A stretch of 64,000 bases of DNA from JAPXLN01 sp033809515 (GTDB lineage Bacteria; Bacillota; Sulfobacillia; Fermentithermobacillales; Fermentithermobacillaceae), in the NCBI GenBank assembly GCA_033809515.1, contig JAPXLN010000001.1:62001-126000 (forward strand), in the 5' to 3' direction. Of this stretch, positions 25,313 through 35,004 are shown one piece after another. Under the pieces are notes generated by a model, which was given only the letters and a program-made list of their open reading frames with translations, was not told where the DNA came from and searched no databases. Position 1 is the first letter of the stretch. Each line of letters begins with the position of its first letter. The position numbers were made by a program, and so were the translations under genes.

Positions 25313-26674
25313 TTGGCGGAGAGAGTTCACCTGACCTGGCCTACAAAAGGCCAGCATATCCTCGCGGATGCATCAGGGAACTGGGTAGTTGCCCAGGGTC
25401 CGGTTGAGGACCGGCCTTTCATGGAGGTCTGCACCTTAGGGACGGAAAAGCACCTACCTTTTGATTCGTCCCGGAGCAACGTTCTGATTCACGGAGACAA
25501 CCTGTTTGCCCTGGCTTCACTTTCACCGATGCTAAGGGACAAGGTCAACCTCGTGTATATAGATCCTCCGTTCAATACCGGACAGGGCCTCTCCTATTGC
25601 GACAACGTTGATCACAGCTTGTGGCTCTCGATGATGGAGGAAAGGATCCTGCTGGCCCGCGAGCTTCTGCGCCCGGACGGAGTCTTCGCGGTGCATCTAA
25701 ACTCAGTGGAGCAGCCGTACGTTCGCGTCTTGATGGATAGCATGTTTACCCGGCGCAATTTCATATGCCAAATATCCTGGCAAAGGGCCCCCGACAGAAC
25801 TGTTCTCGGTCAGGGTTCGGCATTACTTAACGACTGCGTTGAGTACATTATGGCCTACTACAACCGGTGCCCAAGGGACGACCTTCCCACCCCATACAAA
25901 GAAGCCCCTGTAACCTGGAGCACACTGCGAACCTATTCGCGGCTGTTGTCTGTCTCAACGGCCAAGACCGTCGTCAGCGAATTCACAGACACGGCAGGGG
26001 ATCCTGTAACCATACACCGCCACGAAGCCTTCCACCTGCGCCCGGTAGGCGTCAAGAACCTGCGCATGTCCCTCCTTCAGGCGTGGCCCGGCATCACGGA
26101 GGTTTTTCCCAAGCTTGTACGCCTTACCAATCAGCAGGAAGAAAGCACCTTTCAGCAGGAGCTGCTTTCCCGGATGCCCCAAGCGGGACACCTCTACAGC
26201 GCCGAGTACGTTCAGAAAAGGGGTAAGCATAAAGGTCCTCGAACCAGGTACTACCTCAATAAGCAGGTAGTGCTGTTTCTCAAGGATGTGGCAATCCTCA
26301 GAGGAAAACAGATTGTGCGAGTGGCTGACCTGAGTAACTTCTGGTCCCATGAGGAAATCCCTGTCACAGGCTTAGCAAAAGAAGGCAATGTAGGGTTCAA
26401 GAGGGGCAAAAAGCCCGAAAGGCTTCTTGAGAGGATCATTAAGGCATTTACAAAAGAAGGCGATCTCGTGCTTGATTTCTTCGCTGGCAGCGGGACTACA
26501 GGCAGTGTCGCTCATAAATTGGGTCGCCGCTGGGTAATGGTGGAGGCAGACCCAAAAACTCTGTCACTTTGCCTGGGCCGGATGAAACAGGTAGTGTCGG
26601 GAGAAGACCAAAGCGGAATCACTTCCGCCGCTGGATGGAAAGGTGGGGGAGGCTTCAGGCTGTGGTCTGTATGA
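25313..26674 (+). CDS. Stand-alone DNA adenine/cytosine-N4 methyltransferase (Mod-like)
   Basis: 453 residues. Catalytic motif IV VYIDPPFNTG is at residues 82-90 and the AdoMet motif DFFAGSGTTG near 387-396, the beta-class order of type III Mod subunits. The middle ~250 residues would carry target recognition. No restriction gene is adjacent, so it may be an orphan regulator or a decayed system. Start TTG 25313 has GGGGG about 11 bases upstream; ATG at 25421 is the main alternative. The methylated sequence cannot be read from the gene. Confidence 0.85.
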   Translation: MAERVHLTWPTKGQHILADASGNWVVAQGPVEDRPFMEVCTLGTEKHLPFDSSRSNVLIHGDNLFALASLSPMLRDKVNLVYIDPPFNTGQGLSYCDNVDHSLWLSMMEERILLARELLRPDGVFAVHLNSVEQPYVRVLMDSMFTRRNFICQISWQRAPDRTVLGQGSALLNDCVEYIMAYYNRCPRDDLPTPYKEAPVTWSTLRTYSRLLSVSTAKTVVSEFTDTAGDPVTIHRHEAFHLRPVGVKNLRMSLLQAWPGITEVFPKLVRLTNQQEESTFQQELLSRMPQAGHLYSAEYVQKRGKHKGPRTRYYLNKQVVLFLKDVAILRGKQIVRVADLSNFWSHEEIPVTGLAKEGNVGFKRGKKPERLLERIIKAFTKEGDLVLDFFAGSGTTGSVAHKLGRRWVMVEADPKTLSLCLGRMKQVVSGEDQSGITSAAGWKGGGGFRLWSV

Positions 26675-26711
26675 TCGCGCCTTTCCTCCCCCATTCCCAC
26701 TAAGAGAGGGA

Positions 26712-27446
26712 TCAGAACGTATAGTCAACCCTCACCGAAGCTCTTACGGTTACGGTACCTGACTCAATAGGAGTAGAGCCTCGAGCTTCATCATACATTG
26801 CCTTAACCGCCACCACATCCTGTACTGAAGCGTAGCCATCCGCGATTCTGTTAATCCCGGTAATAGTGACTCCCGCTGCGCCGGCCATTATCTCAGCCTT
26901 GGCCTTGGCGTTCTTCACAGCTTCAGCAAGCATCTCATTCTTGACGTTCTCGGGGTTCAAGAGCGAGAAAGAAATGCCGCCGACAGTATTGGCTCCTGCG
27001 GCAATAGCTGCGTCCAGAACCTGCCCGATCTTGGCAAGGTTCTTCACCCTGACGCTCACCTGGTTGGTGCAGCGATATCCCACAAGCACCTGCTTACCAA
27101 CGGGTTTCTCATCCACCCACTCGTACACCGGGTTCAACCTGAAATTAGACGTCTGAATGTCGCTGCTTCCAATGCCGTTGGCAAGCAACGAATTGACAAC
27201 TGCGCTCATCTTCTCGGCGTTTTGGCGCTGTGCATCCTGAGCAGTTCCGGCCGTGATCTCTACGCCGAAGGTCATTACTGCAACATCAGGTTTAACCTGA
27301 ACCTCTGCCTCGCCAGTAACTGAGATCAGCCGCAAGGACGGCTCTTCCGCCAAGGCCTTACCCGGAAGGGCTGAACCAAAGACCAACGCAAATGCTGCCA
27401 GAAGCCCCAGCGTCAACGCAACGTTCCTCCATGCACCATGAAACAC
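26712..27446 (-). CDS. Exported SIMPL-domain (DUF541) protein
   Basis: Predicted secreted or surface protein with a single SIMPL domain (about residues 40-244); function poorly known. With the GTG at 27446 the N-terminus is a good signal peptide ending near KALA, and AAAGGAG is upstream. The frame itself is open to 27515, which would add 23 residues without a good ribosome binding site. The start remains a choice between these. Family motifs are VTGEAEVQVKPDVA and TSNFRLNPVYEW. Confidence 0.82.
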   Translation of the reverse strand: MFHGAWRNVALTLGLLAAFALVFGSALPGKALAEEPSLRLISVTGEAEVQVKPDVAVMTFGVEITAGTAQDAQRQNAEKMSAVVNSLLANGIGSSDIQTSNFRLNPVYEWVDEKPVGKQVLVGYRCTNQVSVRVKNLAKIGQVLDAAIAAGANTVGGISFSLLNPENVKNEMLAEAVKNAKAKAEIMAGAAGVTITGINRIADGYASVQDVVAVKAMYDEARGSTPIESGTVTVRASVRVDYTF

Positions 27447-27643
27447 GTGTATCCGCACTCCTTTCTTAAGCGAGTCCCGCCAAACATGAAATCTGAGCCT
27501 AACGGGGATCCCCAAAACTCTTTAGTCACCTGGTTTGACGCCGCCTAACGGGATTTGTTCCCAGAAATGCCGACGAGAAGCCCGGTAAAAAGTCCACGTG
27601 TTCCGGAGTGGGGTATGTTAGATAACTTGCATCTGGCCATCAC

Positions 27644-27673
27644 TTGAAACGTTTCATGGCCTAAGGGTAAAAT
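27644..27673 (+). promoter_or_regulatory. Promoter overlapped by a 12-bp palindrome, before yigZ
   Basis: TTGAAA at 27644-27649 and TAAAAT at 27668-27673 with an 18-base spacer. The perfect palindrome TGAAACGTTTCA at 27645-27656 covers the -35 box; its central CG is the style of LacI-family operators. No such regulator is encoded in the window. Confidence 0.55.
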
Positions 27674-27730
27674 CAGCTGGGTGGTATGAGAGATGAACTG
27701 TCCTCAGAACAAGAACAGGTTGAGCCCTCA

Positions 27731-28357
27731 ATGGAATTCCTGAGCGTTGCCGGGCAGGATTCGGCAGAGATCATGGTGAGGAGATCCCGGTTTATTGCCA
27801 GCGTGGCGCCTGCTTTCGATGAAGAAGAAGCGGAGAGATTCATAGACTCCATAAGACTAAGCTATCCAGGAGCTACGCACAACGTGTACGCCTACACCGT
27901 AGGAACCGGCTCCCCTCTGGACAGGCTGAGCGATGACGGAGAGCCACGGGGCACTGCCGGCTACCCCATTCTGGAGATCATCTACAAACGGGAGCTGAAG
28001 AACGTCGTCTGCGTAGTCACACGCTACTTCGGTGGCATCAAACTTGGCGCAGGCGGGCTGTTGAGAGCTTACGGAAGAGCCGCGGCTGAAGGTCTGGACA
28101 AGGCAGGAACAGCCAGGTACGCATATTACAACCTGATCGCGGCGGATCTAGAGTACGATCAACTAGGCCGTGTCCAGCGGGAACTGGAAAGCGCAGGGTG
28201 CATGTTAGCTGACGTCTCCTATGGAGCTACAGTGACTCTTGAGGCCTATGTAAGGTCTGACCTAATCCCAATGATATGCGGCAAGGTCAAGGACCTCACC
28301 CGGGGTAACGTGGTCCCTGTCGTCCGGGAAGGCCGGTATTTTCCTGCAATCTCTTAG
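27731..28357 (+). CDS. yigZ: YigZ/IMPACT family protein
   Basis: Ribosome- or RNA-associated family of unclear role. 208 residues: N-terminal UPF0029 domain with the hallmark THNVYAYTVG, DDGEPRGTAGYPIL and TRYFGGIKLGAGGLLRAYG, then the small C-terminal domain. The frame opens at an ATG at 27686, but that is only six bases from the predicted transcript start; the ATG at 27731 gives the family's usual N-terminus MEFLSVAG and is preferred, though its ribosome binding site is weak. The 3' end overlaps the convergent phosphatase by 62 bases. Confidence 0.88.
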   Translation: MEFLSVAGQDSAEIMVRRSRFIASVAPAFDEEEAERFIDSIRLSYPGATHNVYAYTVGTGSPLDRLSDDGEPRGTAGYPILEIIYKRELKNVVCVVTRYFGGIKLGAGGLLRAYGRAAAEGLDKAGTARYAYYNLIAADLEYDQLGRVQRELESAGCMLADVSYGATVTLEAYVRSDLIPMICGKVKDLTRGNVVPVVREGRYFPAIS

Positions 28358-29057
28358 ACGTAAAAGATACGGGAGACACAGGACAGAGGCTCAATCCGGC
28401 AGGATCATGAAACTCAATGCCTCGTTTCGTAAGATCCATGATGTCGAAGAACGTGTCCCACCTGTAATGCGGAAGGCCGGATGCTTTGCAGCAGCTGACG
28501 AGCTCATCACGGGCGAATATGGCATGGGCATGGGATGCACCAAACCGATCGTTCTGCCCGTTTCCTACAAAGATCACGTGGTCGAACTCTCCTTTGGCCT
28601 CCAGAACACACTTTACTTTGCACGTGCCACACAGATCGCAATCAGGATGAGGGTGCCCCAGAATAAGGCGCTGCGGCGGCCCAAAGATGGTTTGGTTTCT
28701 GTACACCTTTATGCCGCTCACGCCCTGAGCGGCCAAGAACGGTTCCACATAGAATCCGTATCCATCGGTAGCAACAAAAAGACCGCAGTCTTGGCCTTGA
28801 GCCCACGCCACAAATTCTTCAAATCCGGGTCGGGGGTTCAGCTGCTTCATTACGAAATCAAGAAGCTTATACCTGTCGGCCGGAAGAAGGGGCGCCGTCT
28901 CCAACAACCAGGCTTTGCCTATGTTTTCTCCTTTCTTGGCCCTCTCAAGCAGGTCTCTCCACTGGCTCCTGGCGTAATTGGTAAGAAGTATGTGGCTGAC
29001 GTCAACTGTAGTGATTGTGCCGTCAAAATCAAGGACAAACGCAAGAGTCTTCTTCAA
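28296..29057 (-). CDS. HAD phosphatase, MtnX-like
   Basis: 253 residues. The HAD nucleophile motif is FVLDFDGTITTVD at the N-terminus; VGNGQNDRFGASHA is the acidic third motif. HPDCDLCGTCKVKCV is a Cys-rich insert also seen in MtnX, the methionine-salvage phosphatase, which is why I compare it to that family. No methionine-salvage genes are nearby, so the true substrate is open. TTG at 29057, seven bases after GGAGG, is chosen over an ATG 22 codons upstream. Confidence 0.78.
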   Translation of the reverse strand: MKKTLAFVLDFDGTITTVDVSHILLTNYARSQWRDLLERAKKGENIGKAWLLETAPLLPADRYKLLDFVMKQLNPRPGFEEFVAWAQGQDCGLFVATDGYGFYVEPFLAAQGVSGIKVYRNQTIFGPPQRLILGHPHPDCDLCGTCKVKCVLEAKGEFDHVIFVGNGQNDRFGASHAHAIFARDELVSCCKASGLPHYRWDTFFDIMDLTKRGIEFHDPAGLSLCPVSPVSFTSKRLQENTGLPGRQGPRYPG

Positions 29058-29439
29058 TCCCGATCCTCCGTTCCACGTGATTCCTGCGCCTAACCCCTGG
29101 CAAGCCCGAATTCTGTGCATCAATCACGTACATACCAATCCATGCGGGCAGCGCATCTTCACGATAAGGCCTGTTTGTCGCATACTGATCACTGCAAACG
29201 AGGATACCAAATACGGAGAGAAGAGGCCAGAGGCAAGAACCACACGCAGGAACTAGAGCTAACAAAAGACAGACCCGGATACCTCAAGCGGAATATAGGC
29301 GGACTTTTCATATTGCAGCATTTGTGCTAGAATGGAAAGGATCTAGCAGGGGTTACCAAATCCGTTACATTGTTCCATAGGATTATATCACGGATGCCAG
29401 ATCCTTGTCAAACACAGAAGATAGACTGGGGGATGAACC
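29058..29439. other. 382-base divergent region, phosphatase / helD
   Basis: No gene is supported here. It contains the helD promoter described separately. The ~240 bases nearest the phosphatase show no RNA motif or repeat that I recognise. Confidence 0.5.
29305..29333 (+). promoter_or_regulatory. Promoter for helD
   Basis: TTTTCA at 29305-29310, a 17-base spacer and TAGAAT at 29328-29333 with an upstream TG (TGCTAGAAT). It would leave a ~100-base leader before the helD TTG. Confidence 0.5.
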
Positions 29440-31740
29440 TTGTTGCAGGAAGATCGGGACTACGAAGCCAGGCGACTGCACTCGGTGCTAGAGGAAATAA
29501 AGGATCAGATCGACAAGCGAAGAGAATCTGTCCATAAGCTCGAACAGGTCAGGATCACCACCCAGAAAGCAGCCTGGGAGGACTTGCCGCGAAACGTTAC
29601 CAGTTTCGAAGACCTTATAGAACTGTCACAGGAAAGAGACAGAGCCAGGAACGCCCGGGCACACTATGACTTGTCCATGAGGATGCTCAGGAGACTTGAA
29701 AAAGCATTATCCTCTCCGTACTTTGCAAGAATCGACTTTGGGCCATCTCTTGACTCGGACGGCACCGGTCCCCTTCAGATATACATAGGCATATCCTCTG
29801 TTCAAGACTCCCGGTCAGGCAAGTACCTGGTATACGATTGGAGAGCCCCTGTTTCAAGCATGTTTTACGACTATGAACCCGGGCGAGCTAGCTACCGCTC
29901 TCCGCGAGGGCCTATCACCGGAGACTTGCTTCTGAAAAGACAGTTCAGAATCGACCAGGGCAGGATACTCTTTATGTTCGACAGCAGCGTGACCATAAAC
30001 GACGAAATCCTGCAGGAAACCCTTGCCGGAAGCACCGGCGGACACCTTCGAACCATCGTATACACCATTCAGCGAGAGCAAAACCGCATAATCAGAGACG
30101 ATGCTCACCGGGTACTCATTGTCCAAGGACCGGCGGGAAGCGGAAAAACCCAGATAGCACTCCATAGAGCGGCGTATCTACTCTACAAACACCGACAGAC
30201 CCTACGCTCGGACAACATAGCTATTTTCTCCCCTAACAGGATATTTGCCGACTATATCTCAGGGGTACTGCCTGAACTGGGAGAGTACAACGTTGGCCAG
30301 ACGACTTTTGCCGGCTACGCTCGAAAGAGCCTCCAGGAGGCAAGGTACGTGGAAGACGTCAACGACCAAATCGAGTACCTTCTCTCGTCAAGGGGAACAA
30401 GCGAACACCAGGTAAGGGTCGCAGGGATTAAGTTCAAAGCTTCAAGGGTTTTCCTGGCTCTGCTCAAAGCCTTTCCGTCACAGCTTGAGAGATCCCTTGC
30501 CTTTCATGACATTGTCTTCAACGGATCAGTAGTGGCATCTCAGAAAGAGCTTGAGTCCCTTCTTTCATCCGAGTACACCTACCTGCCCCTCTTTCGCCGC
30601 ATAGACAAGATCAAGCGAAGAGTCCTTTGGCTCTTAGAGGACTTCCGCAAGGAAAGGGAAGCTGAGATCAGGAAAGAGCTTTCCGAGGATCCTGACTACA
30701 TCAGTTTCTTTGACTCAGATCTCAAAGCAATCAGCAGGCAAAAGGTCCGAGAGGAAATGCAGCCTATAATGGATTACCTCGAGTCCTTGAACCCGGGAAG
30801 CATAGCTGATGTCTACAGTCAGTTCCTTCACCAGGCAGCCGTCTGCCGACAAGCTTCTCAGGATATACAGGAAGCTTCGTGGAGCGGAATCCAGACATGG
30901 ACCATGCGCATGCTCGACACAGGGCTCGTTCCGTATGAAGATACGGCGCACCTTCTTCTGCTCAAAGGCTTGCTGGAAGGTTTCCCCAAGAACAATATCC
31001 GCCATGTGATTATCGATGAAGCCCAGGACTACACCCTGGCCCAGTATGAGGTAATACATGGCTCATTTCCGTCTGCCAGTTTCACGATTCTCGGTGACCT
31101 GCAGCAGGCCATAAACCCTTACATGAACATAGGGAACTACGACAACCTCCGTGATCTGTTTGGCGACAACCATGGCGTCTTCATGGAGCTCCGGAATACA
31201 TACCGCTCAACACGACAGATCACAGAGTTCTGTCAGGCGATTCTGCCCGTGGACAACAATGTAGAACCAATGGATCGCCCCGGACAACTCCCAGTGGTGG
31301 TTCAAGCCTATGGGCGCGACAGTCTCCTTGATGCGGTTGCGTCTGACATTCATTCTCTGTGCGACCAGGGCTTCCGTTCAGTCGCAGTCATATGCAAGAC
31401 AGCCTCAGAAAGCGAAGAGACTCATAGCCGGCTGAAGCAACGAGTAAAGGGCCTGCAGCTTTTGTCCAGGTCCGGCCGGCGGTTTAAGTCCGGACCGGTG
31501 GTAATTCCCTCCTACCTCGCAAAAGGCCTGGAATTCGACGCAGTAATAGTCTACAGGGCGGAAAAAGATAGTTACTTCCATGAAGGGGATGACCGGCTGT
31601 TGTATACAGCTTGTACCAGGGCCTTGCACAGACTGCACCTTTACTGCCAGGGAGAGCTTTCCCCCTTCTTGCCTTCGCCTGATTCAGGCCTGTACGAGTT
31701 TCGTCCAATAGACCCTGGTGAGTTGCGTGAATCCCCGTGA
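29440..31740 (+). CDS. helD: HelD-like UvrD-family helicase (RNA polymerase recycling)
   Basis: Superfamily 1 ATPase that in Bacillus pulls stalled RNA polymerase off DNA. 766 residues. An N-terminal coiled-coil arm (about 1-90) precedes Walker A VQGPAGSGKTQIALHRAAYLL (P-loop near 230-238); Walker B is HVIIDEAQDYTLAQYE and later motifs are ELRNTYRSTRQI and LYTACTRALHRL. The N-terminal arm is the feature separating HelD from UvrD/PcrA. TTG at 29440 follows GGGGGATGAACC. It ends two bases before the convergent galT stop. Confidence 0.92.
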   Translation: MLQEDRDYEARRLHSVLEEIKDQIDKRRESVHKLEQVRITTQKAAWEDLPRNVTSFEDLIELSQERDRARNARAHYDLSMRMLRRLEKALSSPYFARIDFGPSLDSDGTGPLQIYIGISSVQDSRSGKYLVYDWRAPVSSMFYDYEPGRASYRSPRGPITGDLLLKRQFRIDQGRILFMFDSSVTINDEILQETLAGSTGGHLRTIVYTIQREQNRIIRDDAHRVLIVQGPAGSGKTQIALHRAAYLLYKHRQTLRSDNIAIFSPNRIFADYISGVLPELGEYNVGQTTFAGYARKSLQEARYVEDVNDQIEYLLSSRGTSEHQVRVAGIKFKASRVFLALLKAFPSQLERSLAFHDIVFNGSVVASQKELESLLSSEYTYLPLFRRIDKIKRRVLWLLEDFRKEREAEIRKELSEDPDYISFFDSDLKAISRQKVREEMQPIMDYLESLNPGSIADVYSQFLHQAAVCRQASQDIQEASWSGIQTWTMRMLDTGLVPYEDTAHLLLLKGLLEGFPKNNIRHVIIDEAQDYTLAQYEVIHGSFPSASFTILGDLQQAINPYMNIGNYDNLRDLFGDNHGVFMELRNTYRSTRQITEFCQAILPVDNNVEPMDRPGQLPVVVQAYGRDSLLDAVASDIHSLCDQGFRSVAVICKTASESEETHSRLKQRVKGLQLLSRSGRRFKSGPVVIPSYLAKGLEFDAVIVYRAEKDSYFHEGDDRLLYTACTRALHRLHLYCQGELSPFLPSPDSGLYEFRPIDPGELRESP

Positions 31741-31742
31741 GT

Positions 31743-32720
31743 CTACGTACCTTTGAACCTGTCCAGGGCCTTTCTGAGGTCCGACGCTGTATCTTCTACG
31801 GATAAGGGGTTACATGCGGCCCACGCGCCCATCTCCGAGGACGCGTAGTATTTGATCTTCCTCTCGTCTCGAAGGGGAGGGTAGAACTCTATGTGAAAAT
31901 GGTAATAGCGGTCTGCGCCGGAATACTCAGGAGCGTTTACAGGTCGCTGGTGAAGGCACATCATATAAGGGAAGGGCTTATTGAACAGGGCATCGAAAGC
32001 TCCGGTAATGTCCTTGAGCATAGCTGCCAGATCGTCTTTCTCACAGCTTGTAAACCCTGCCAGGTCAGTCACATGCCGCCTGGGTACAATAAAGACCCCA
32101 TACGGATAGTCTGTGAAGTACGGAAGGTAAGAGATGAAATGCTCATTCCGAGCAATGATTCTGCTCCCATCTTGCTCTTCGGAGACGTTCATGTCACAGA
32201 TAAGGCATCTTGCCTGTTCGTCGTGGTACGCACGGCAGTTGTCCAGTTCAACCTTAGCCTTCAAGGGGACAAAGGGGTACGCGTAAAGCTGTCCGTGAGG
32301 GTGATGAATTGTCACGCCAACCTCAGCACCGCGGTTTTCAAAGGGAAATACATACTTGACCGCCGGATCCGCTGACAAAGCTTCAAACCGGTCTGCCCAA
32401 AGATCAACCAAATCCCTAATATGACTCAAAGGAAGCTGAGCCAGAGTAGCTTCATGGTCAGGTGAGTACAGGATAACTTCACACTTACCGTAAGCCGCCC
32501 CTGCCCGGTAGGGCTCAGGAGGCGGAGAACCAGGGAACTCCTCGTCAGGGGATAAAGCCGGAAAATCGTTGTCATATGACAATACCCTGTAATGGGCAGG
32601 GACTTTCCCTGAACCGGGGCAAAAAGGACAGCCTGCCGACTGAACCATCGGCCGTTTCTGACGGTTAGGCGCCACCATTGTCCATGTTCCTAAAAGCGGG
32701 TTCCACCTTAACTCAGCCAA
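31743..32720 (-). CDS. galT: Galactose-1-phosphate uridylyltransferase
   Basis: Leloir-pathway enzyme exchanging UMP between UDP-glucose and galactose-1-phosphate. 325 residues. The active-site HPHGQ carries the UMP-accepting His (about residue 142), and CPFCPGSG near residue 31 is the usual zinc pair. TTG at 32720 lies seven bases after AGGAGGAG, so the ten upstream codons of the open frame are dropped. No galK or galE is nearby. Confidence 0.93.
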   Translation of the reverse strand: MAELRWNPLLGTWTMVAPNRQKRPMVQSAGCPFCPGSGKVPAHYRVLSYDNDFPALSPDEEFPGSPPPEPYRAGAAYGKCEVILYSPDHEATLAQLPLSHIRDLVDLWADRFEALSADPAVKYVFPFENRGAEVGVTIHHPHGQLYAYPFVPLKAKVELDNCRAYHDEQARCLICDMNVSEEQDGSRIIARNEHFISYLPYFTDYPYGVFIVPRRHVTDLAGFTSCEKDDLAAMLKDITGAFDALFNKPFPYMMCLHQRPVNAPEYSGADRYYHFHIEFYPPLRDERKIKYYASSEMGAWAACNPLSVEDTASDLRKALDRFKGT

Positions 32721-32776
32721 CGCAAATCTCCTCCTGAACATCCTCGTCAATCCCGGGCATAGCCCTGCTATCTTAC

Positions 32777-32805
32777 AGGATCCCGTTTGGAAGGGATCCT
32801 TCTTT
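32777..32805 (+). terminator. Hairpin with T-rich 3' side in the galT/S9 divergent region
   Basis: AGGATCCC (32777-32784) pairs with GGGATCCT (32793-32800), followed by TCTTT on the plus strand. No plus-strand gene ends just upstream, so it may be an attenuator in the leader of the S9 peptidase gene or a relic. A second small hairpin, CCCTG/CAGGG, follows near 32830-32850. Confidence 0.45.
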
Positions 32806-32947
32806 AAGAGAATTCTTCAAAGACATGAGGCAACCCTGCCTTAGTACAGGGAGGATTTCCTCAGGCCACTGGTGAACTTTCCTTATTGCCGATCCCCGGA
32901 TAGCGCTCTGCACCAGCAGTGTTACGGCAGTCGAAGGAGGCGATAGC

Positions 32948-34981
32948 ATGACTTTGAAAAAACCGGTGACTTCAGAGGACCTCTACAGGCTCGTATTTGT
33001 GGCAGACCCGCAGATTTCGCCCGACGGAACGAAAATTGCCTACGTGAAGACGGTCATTGACGAGAAGAGCAAGGAATACCGGTCCAGCATTTGGATGATC
33101 CCGTCCGCAGGCGGAGAACCTGTACAGTATACTTCAGGCCCCAAGTCTGATACTTCTCCAAGGTGGTCGCCAGACGGAAGCAAAATAGCTTTCGTCTCTG
33201 ACAGAGGATCCGAGCGGCAAGTCTACGTTATGCCCACTGACGGCGGCGAAGCTTGTCAGGTTACCAAAATGCGGTACGGTGCCGGCGCCCCTGTCTGGTC
33301 TCCCGACGGTACCATGATCGCATTTACGACTCAGATTGACCCGGAAGATAACCCCGAAGACTACCAGAAGCCCCTGGATAAGAAGACCCAGGAAGCCAGG
33401 GAAAAGGAGCGAAGGGAGAAACCGCGTGTCCTTACACGGCTTCGGGTCAAGTCCGACGACGCCATGGGACTCATATCAAACAGGCGCTCTCACATCTTTG
33501 TTGTGGATGCTGAGGGGAAGAACCCTGCCAGGCAACTGACCTCAGGTGAATTTGACCATTCCGGTCCCGCGTGGTCTCCGGACGGGAAGTGCCTGGCGTT
33601 CGCATGTAACAGGCAAGAGGACGCTGATTGGGATCCATGGGTCACCGATTTGTTCACAGTTCCCTCCGAAGGCGGCGAGATGACCAAGATCACTGCCTCC
33701 AAAGGGCCATCAGGCAGGCCCTCGTGGACTCCCGACGGAAAATCCATCATTTACGTCGGGCACAGGATGGAATGTGGCGGACCAACCCTGAGCCGGCTCT
33801 GGAAGATACCCTCAACCGGCGGCGAAGCTCAGCTCCTTACAGGTAACTTCGATCGGTCAATAGGAAACGGCTGCACTACCGACTCTCGTTTTGGATGGTC
33901 GGAAGGCGGGCCTGTGCTGAGTCCGGACGGTGAGAGGATCTACTTCCTTTCCAGCGACCACGGACGAACGTCTATTTACTCGGTTCCTGTCTCAGGCGGA
34001 GACGTTGAGCTTGTCCTGGGCGGAGACAGAGAAATATCCGGTTTTACCTTTGACAAGTCGGGTACGGATTTCGCCATAGCTGTAAGCACTCCTATAAGCC
34101 CTGTAGACATAAGCTCCTTTCACCTTCCTTCGGGCTCGGAGAAACTGCTCACGCAAGTCAACAAATGGCTTTCAGAAGAAAGAAGCATTATCTCTCCAGA
34201 GATGATTGAGTTCACAGCCAGCGACGGACTGCGCGAGTACGGCTGGGTCATGAAGCCTCCAACCTTCCAGGAGGAAAGGAAGTACCCGGCCATTCTGGAA
34301 ATACATGGCGGTCCACACTCAATGTACGGATACAGCTTCTTTTTTGAGTTTCAGCTGCTGGCTAACCAGGGATACATAGTAATGTACACTAACCCCAGAG
34401 GAAGCCAGGGGTTTGGACAAGCGTTTGTCCAGGCGGTTAACGGAGACTATGGGGGCAGAGACTTCGACGATCTCATGACCTTTGTCGATTCAGTGCTAAA
34501 GCAAGGTTTCATAGACAAAGAGCGTCTTGGGGTTACAGGCGGAAGCTACGGCGGCTTCATGACAAACTGGATTGTAGGACACACTGACAGGTTTAAGGCC
34601 GCCGTAACCCAGAGGTCTATTTCCAACTGGATATCCTTCCACGGCGTATCTGACATTGGCTACAATTTCCTGAACCGCGAGCTTCTCATAGATGCCTGGA
34701 AAGATACGAAGAAGGCCTGGGAGTTTTCGCCGCTGGCCTACGTGGAAAACGTCAACACACCTTTGCTCATAATCCATTCCGAGCAGGATATGCGGTGCCC
34801 AATTGAACAAGGCGAGCAACTCTATGTAGCTCTCAAAAAGATGAAAAAGGAGGTCGAGATGGCCCGTTTCCCAGGATCTAACCACGAGCTATCCCGTGGC
34901 GGTAAACCGGTTTTGAGGGTAGGCCGGCTGAACCAGATTCTGAGATGGTTTGACCGCTTCATCGAAAAGACGCCGGAATAG
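32948..34981 (+). CDS. S9 family serine peptidase (acylaminoacyl-peptidase type), copy 1
   Basis: Cytosolic oligopeptidase, 677 residues. An N-terminal beta-propeller (about 1-400) shows repeated WSPDG blades such as SPRWSPDGSKIAF; the C-terminal alpha/beta-hydrolase has nucleophile Ser533 in GGSYGGFM, Asp in HSEQDMRCPIEQGEQL and His in PGSNHELSRGG, a complete triad. No signal peptide. ATG at 32948 follows GAAGGAGG. It leads a three-gene plus-strand run. Confidence 0.94.
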   Translation: MTLKKPVTSEDLYRLVFVADPQISPDGTKIAYVKTVIDEKSKEYRSSIWMIPSAGGEPVQYTSGPKSDTSPRWSPDGSKIAFVSDRGSERQVYVMPTDGGEACQVTKMRYGAGAPVWSPDGTMIAFTTQIDPEDNPEDYQKPLDKKTQEAREKERREKPRVLTRLRVKSDDAMGLISNRRSHIFVVDAEGKNPARQLTSGEFDHSGPAWSPDGKCLAFACNRQEDADWDPWVTDLFTVPSEGGEMTKITASKGPSGRPSWTPDGKSIIYVGHRMECGGPTLSRLWKIPSTGGEAQLLTGNFDRSIGNGCTTDSRFGWSEGGPVLSPDGERIYFLSSDHGRTSIYSVPVSGGDVELVLGGDREISGFTFDKSGTDFAIAVSTPISPVDISSFHLPSGSEKLLTQVNKWLSEERSIISPEMIEFTASDGLREYGWVMKPPTFQEERKYPAILEIHGGPHSMYGYSFFFEFQLLANQGYIVMYTNPRGSQGFGQAFVQAVNGDYGGRDFDDLMTFVDSVLKQGFIDKERLGVTGGSYGGFMTNWIVGHTDRFKAAVTQRSISNWISFHGVSDIGYNFLNRELLIDAWKDTKKAWEFSPLAYVENVNTPLLIIHSEQDMRCPIEQGEQLYVALKKMKKEVEMARFPGSNHELSRGGKPVLRVGRLNQILRWFDRFIEKTPE

Positions 34982-35004
34982 GCGCAACCGAGGAGGTAGG
35001 AACA

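Noticed and set aside
28407..29093. 228-codon plus-strand frame opposite the MtnX-like phosphatase
   Set aside because: The minus-strand frame has the HAD motifs and a good ribosome binding site; the plus-strand frame has neither.
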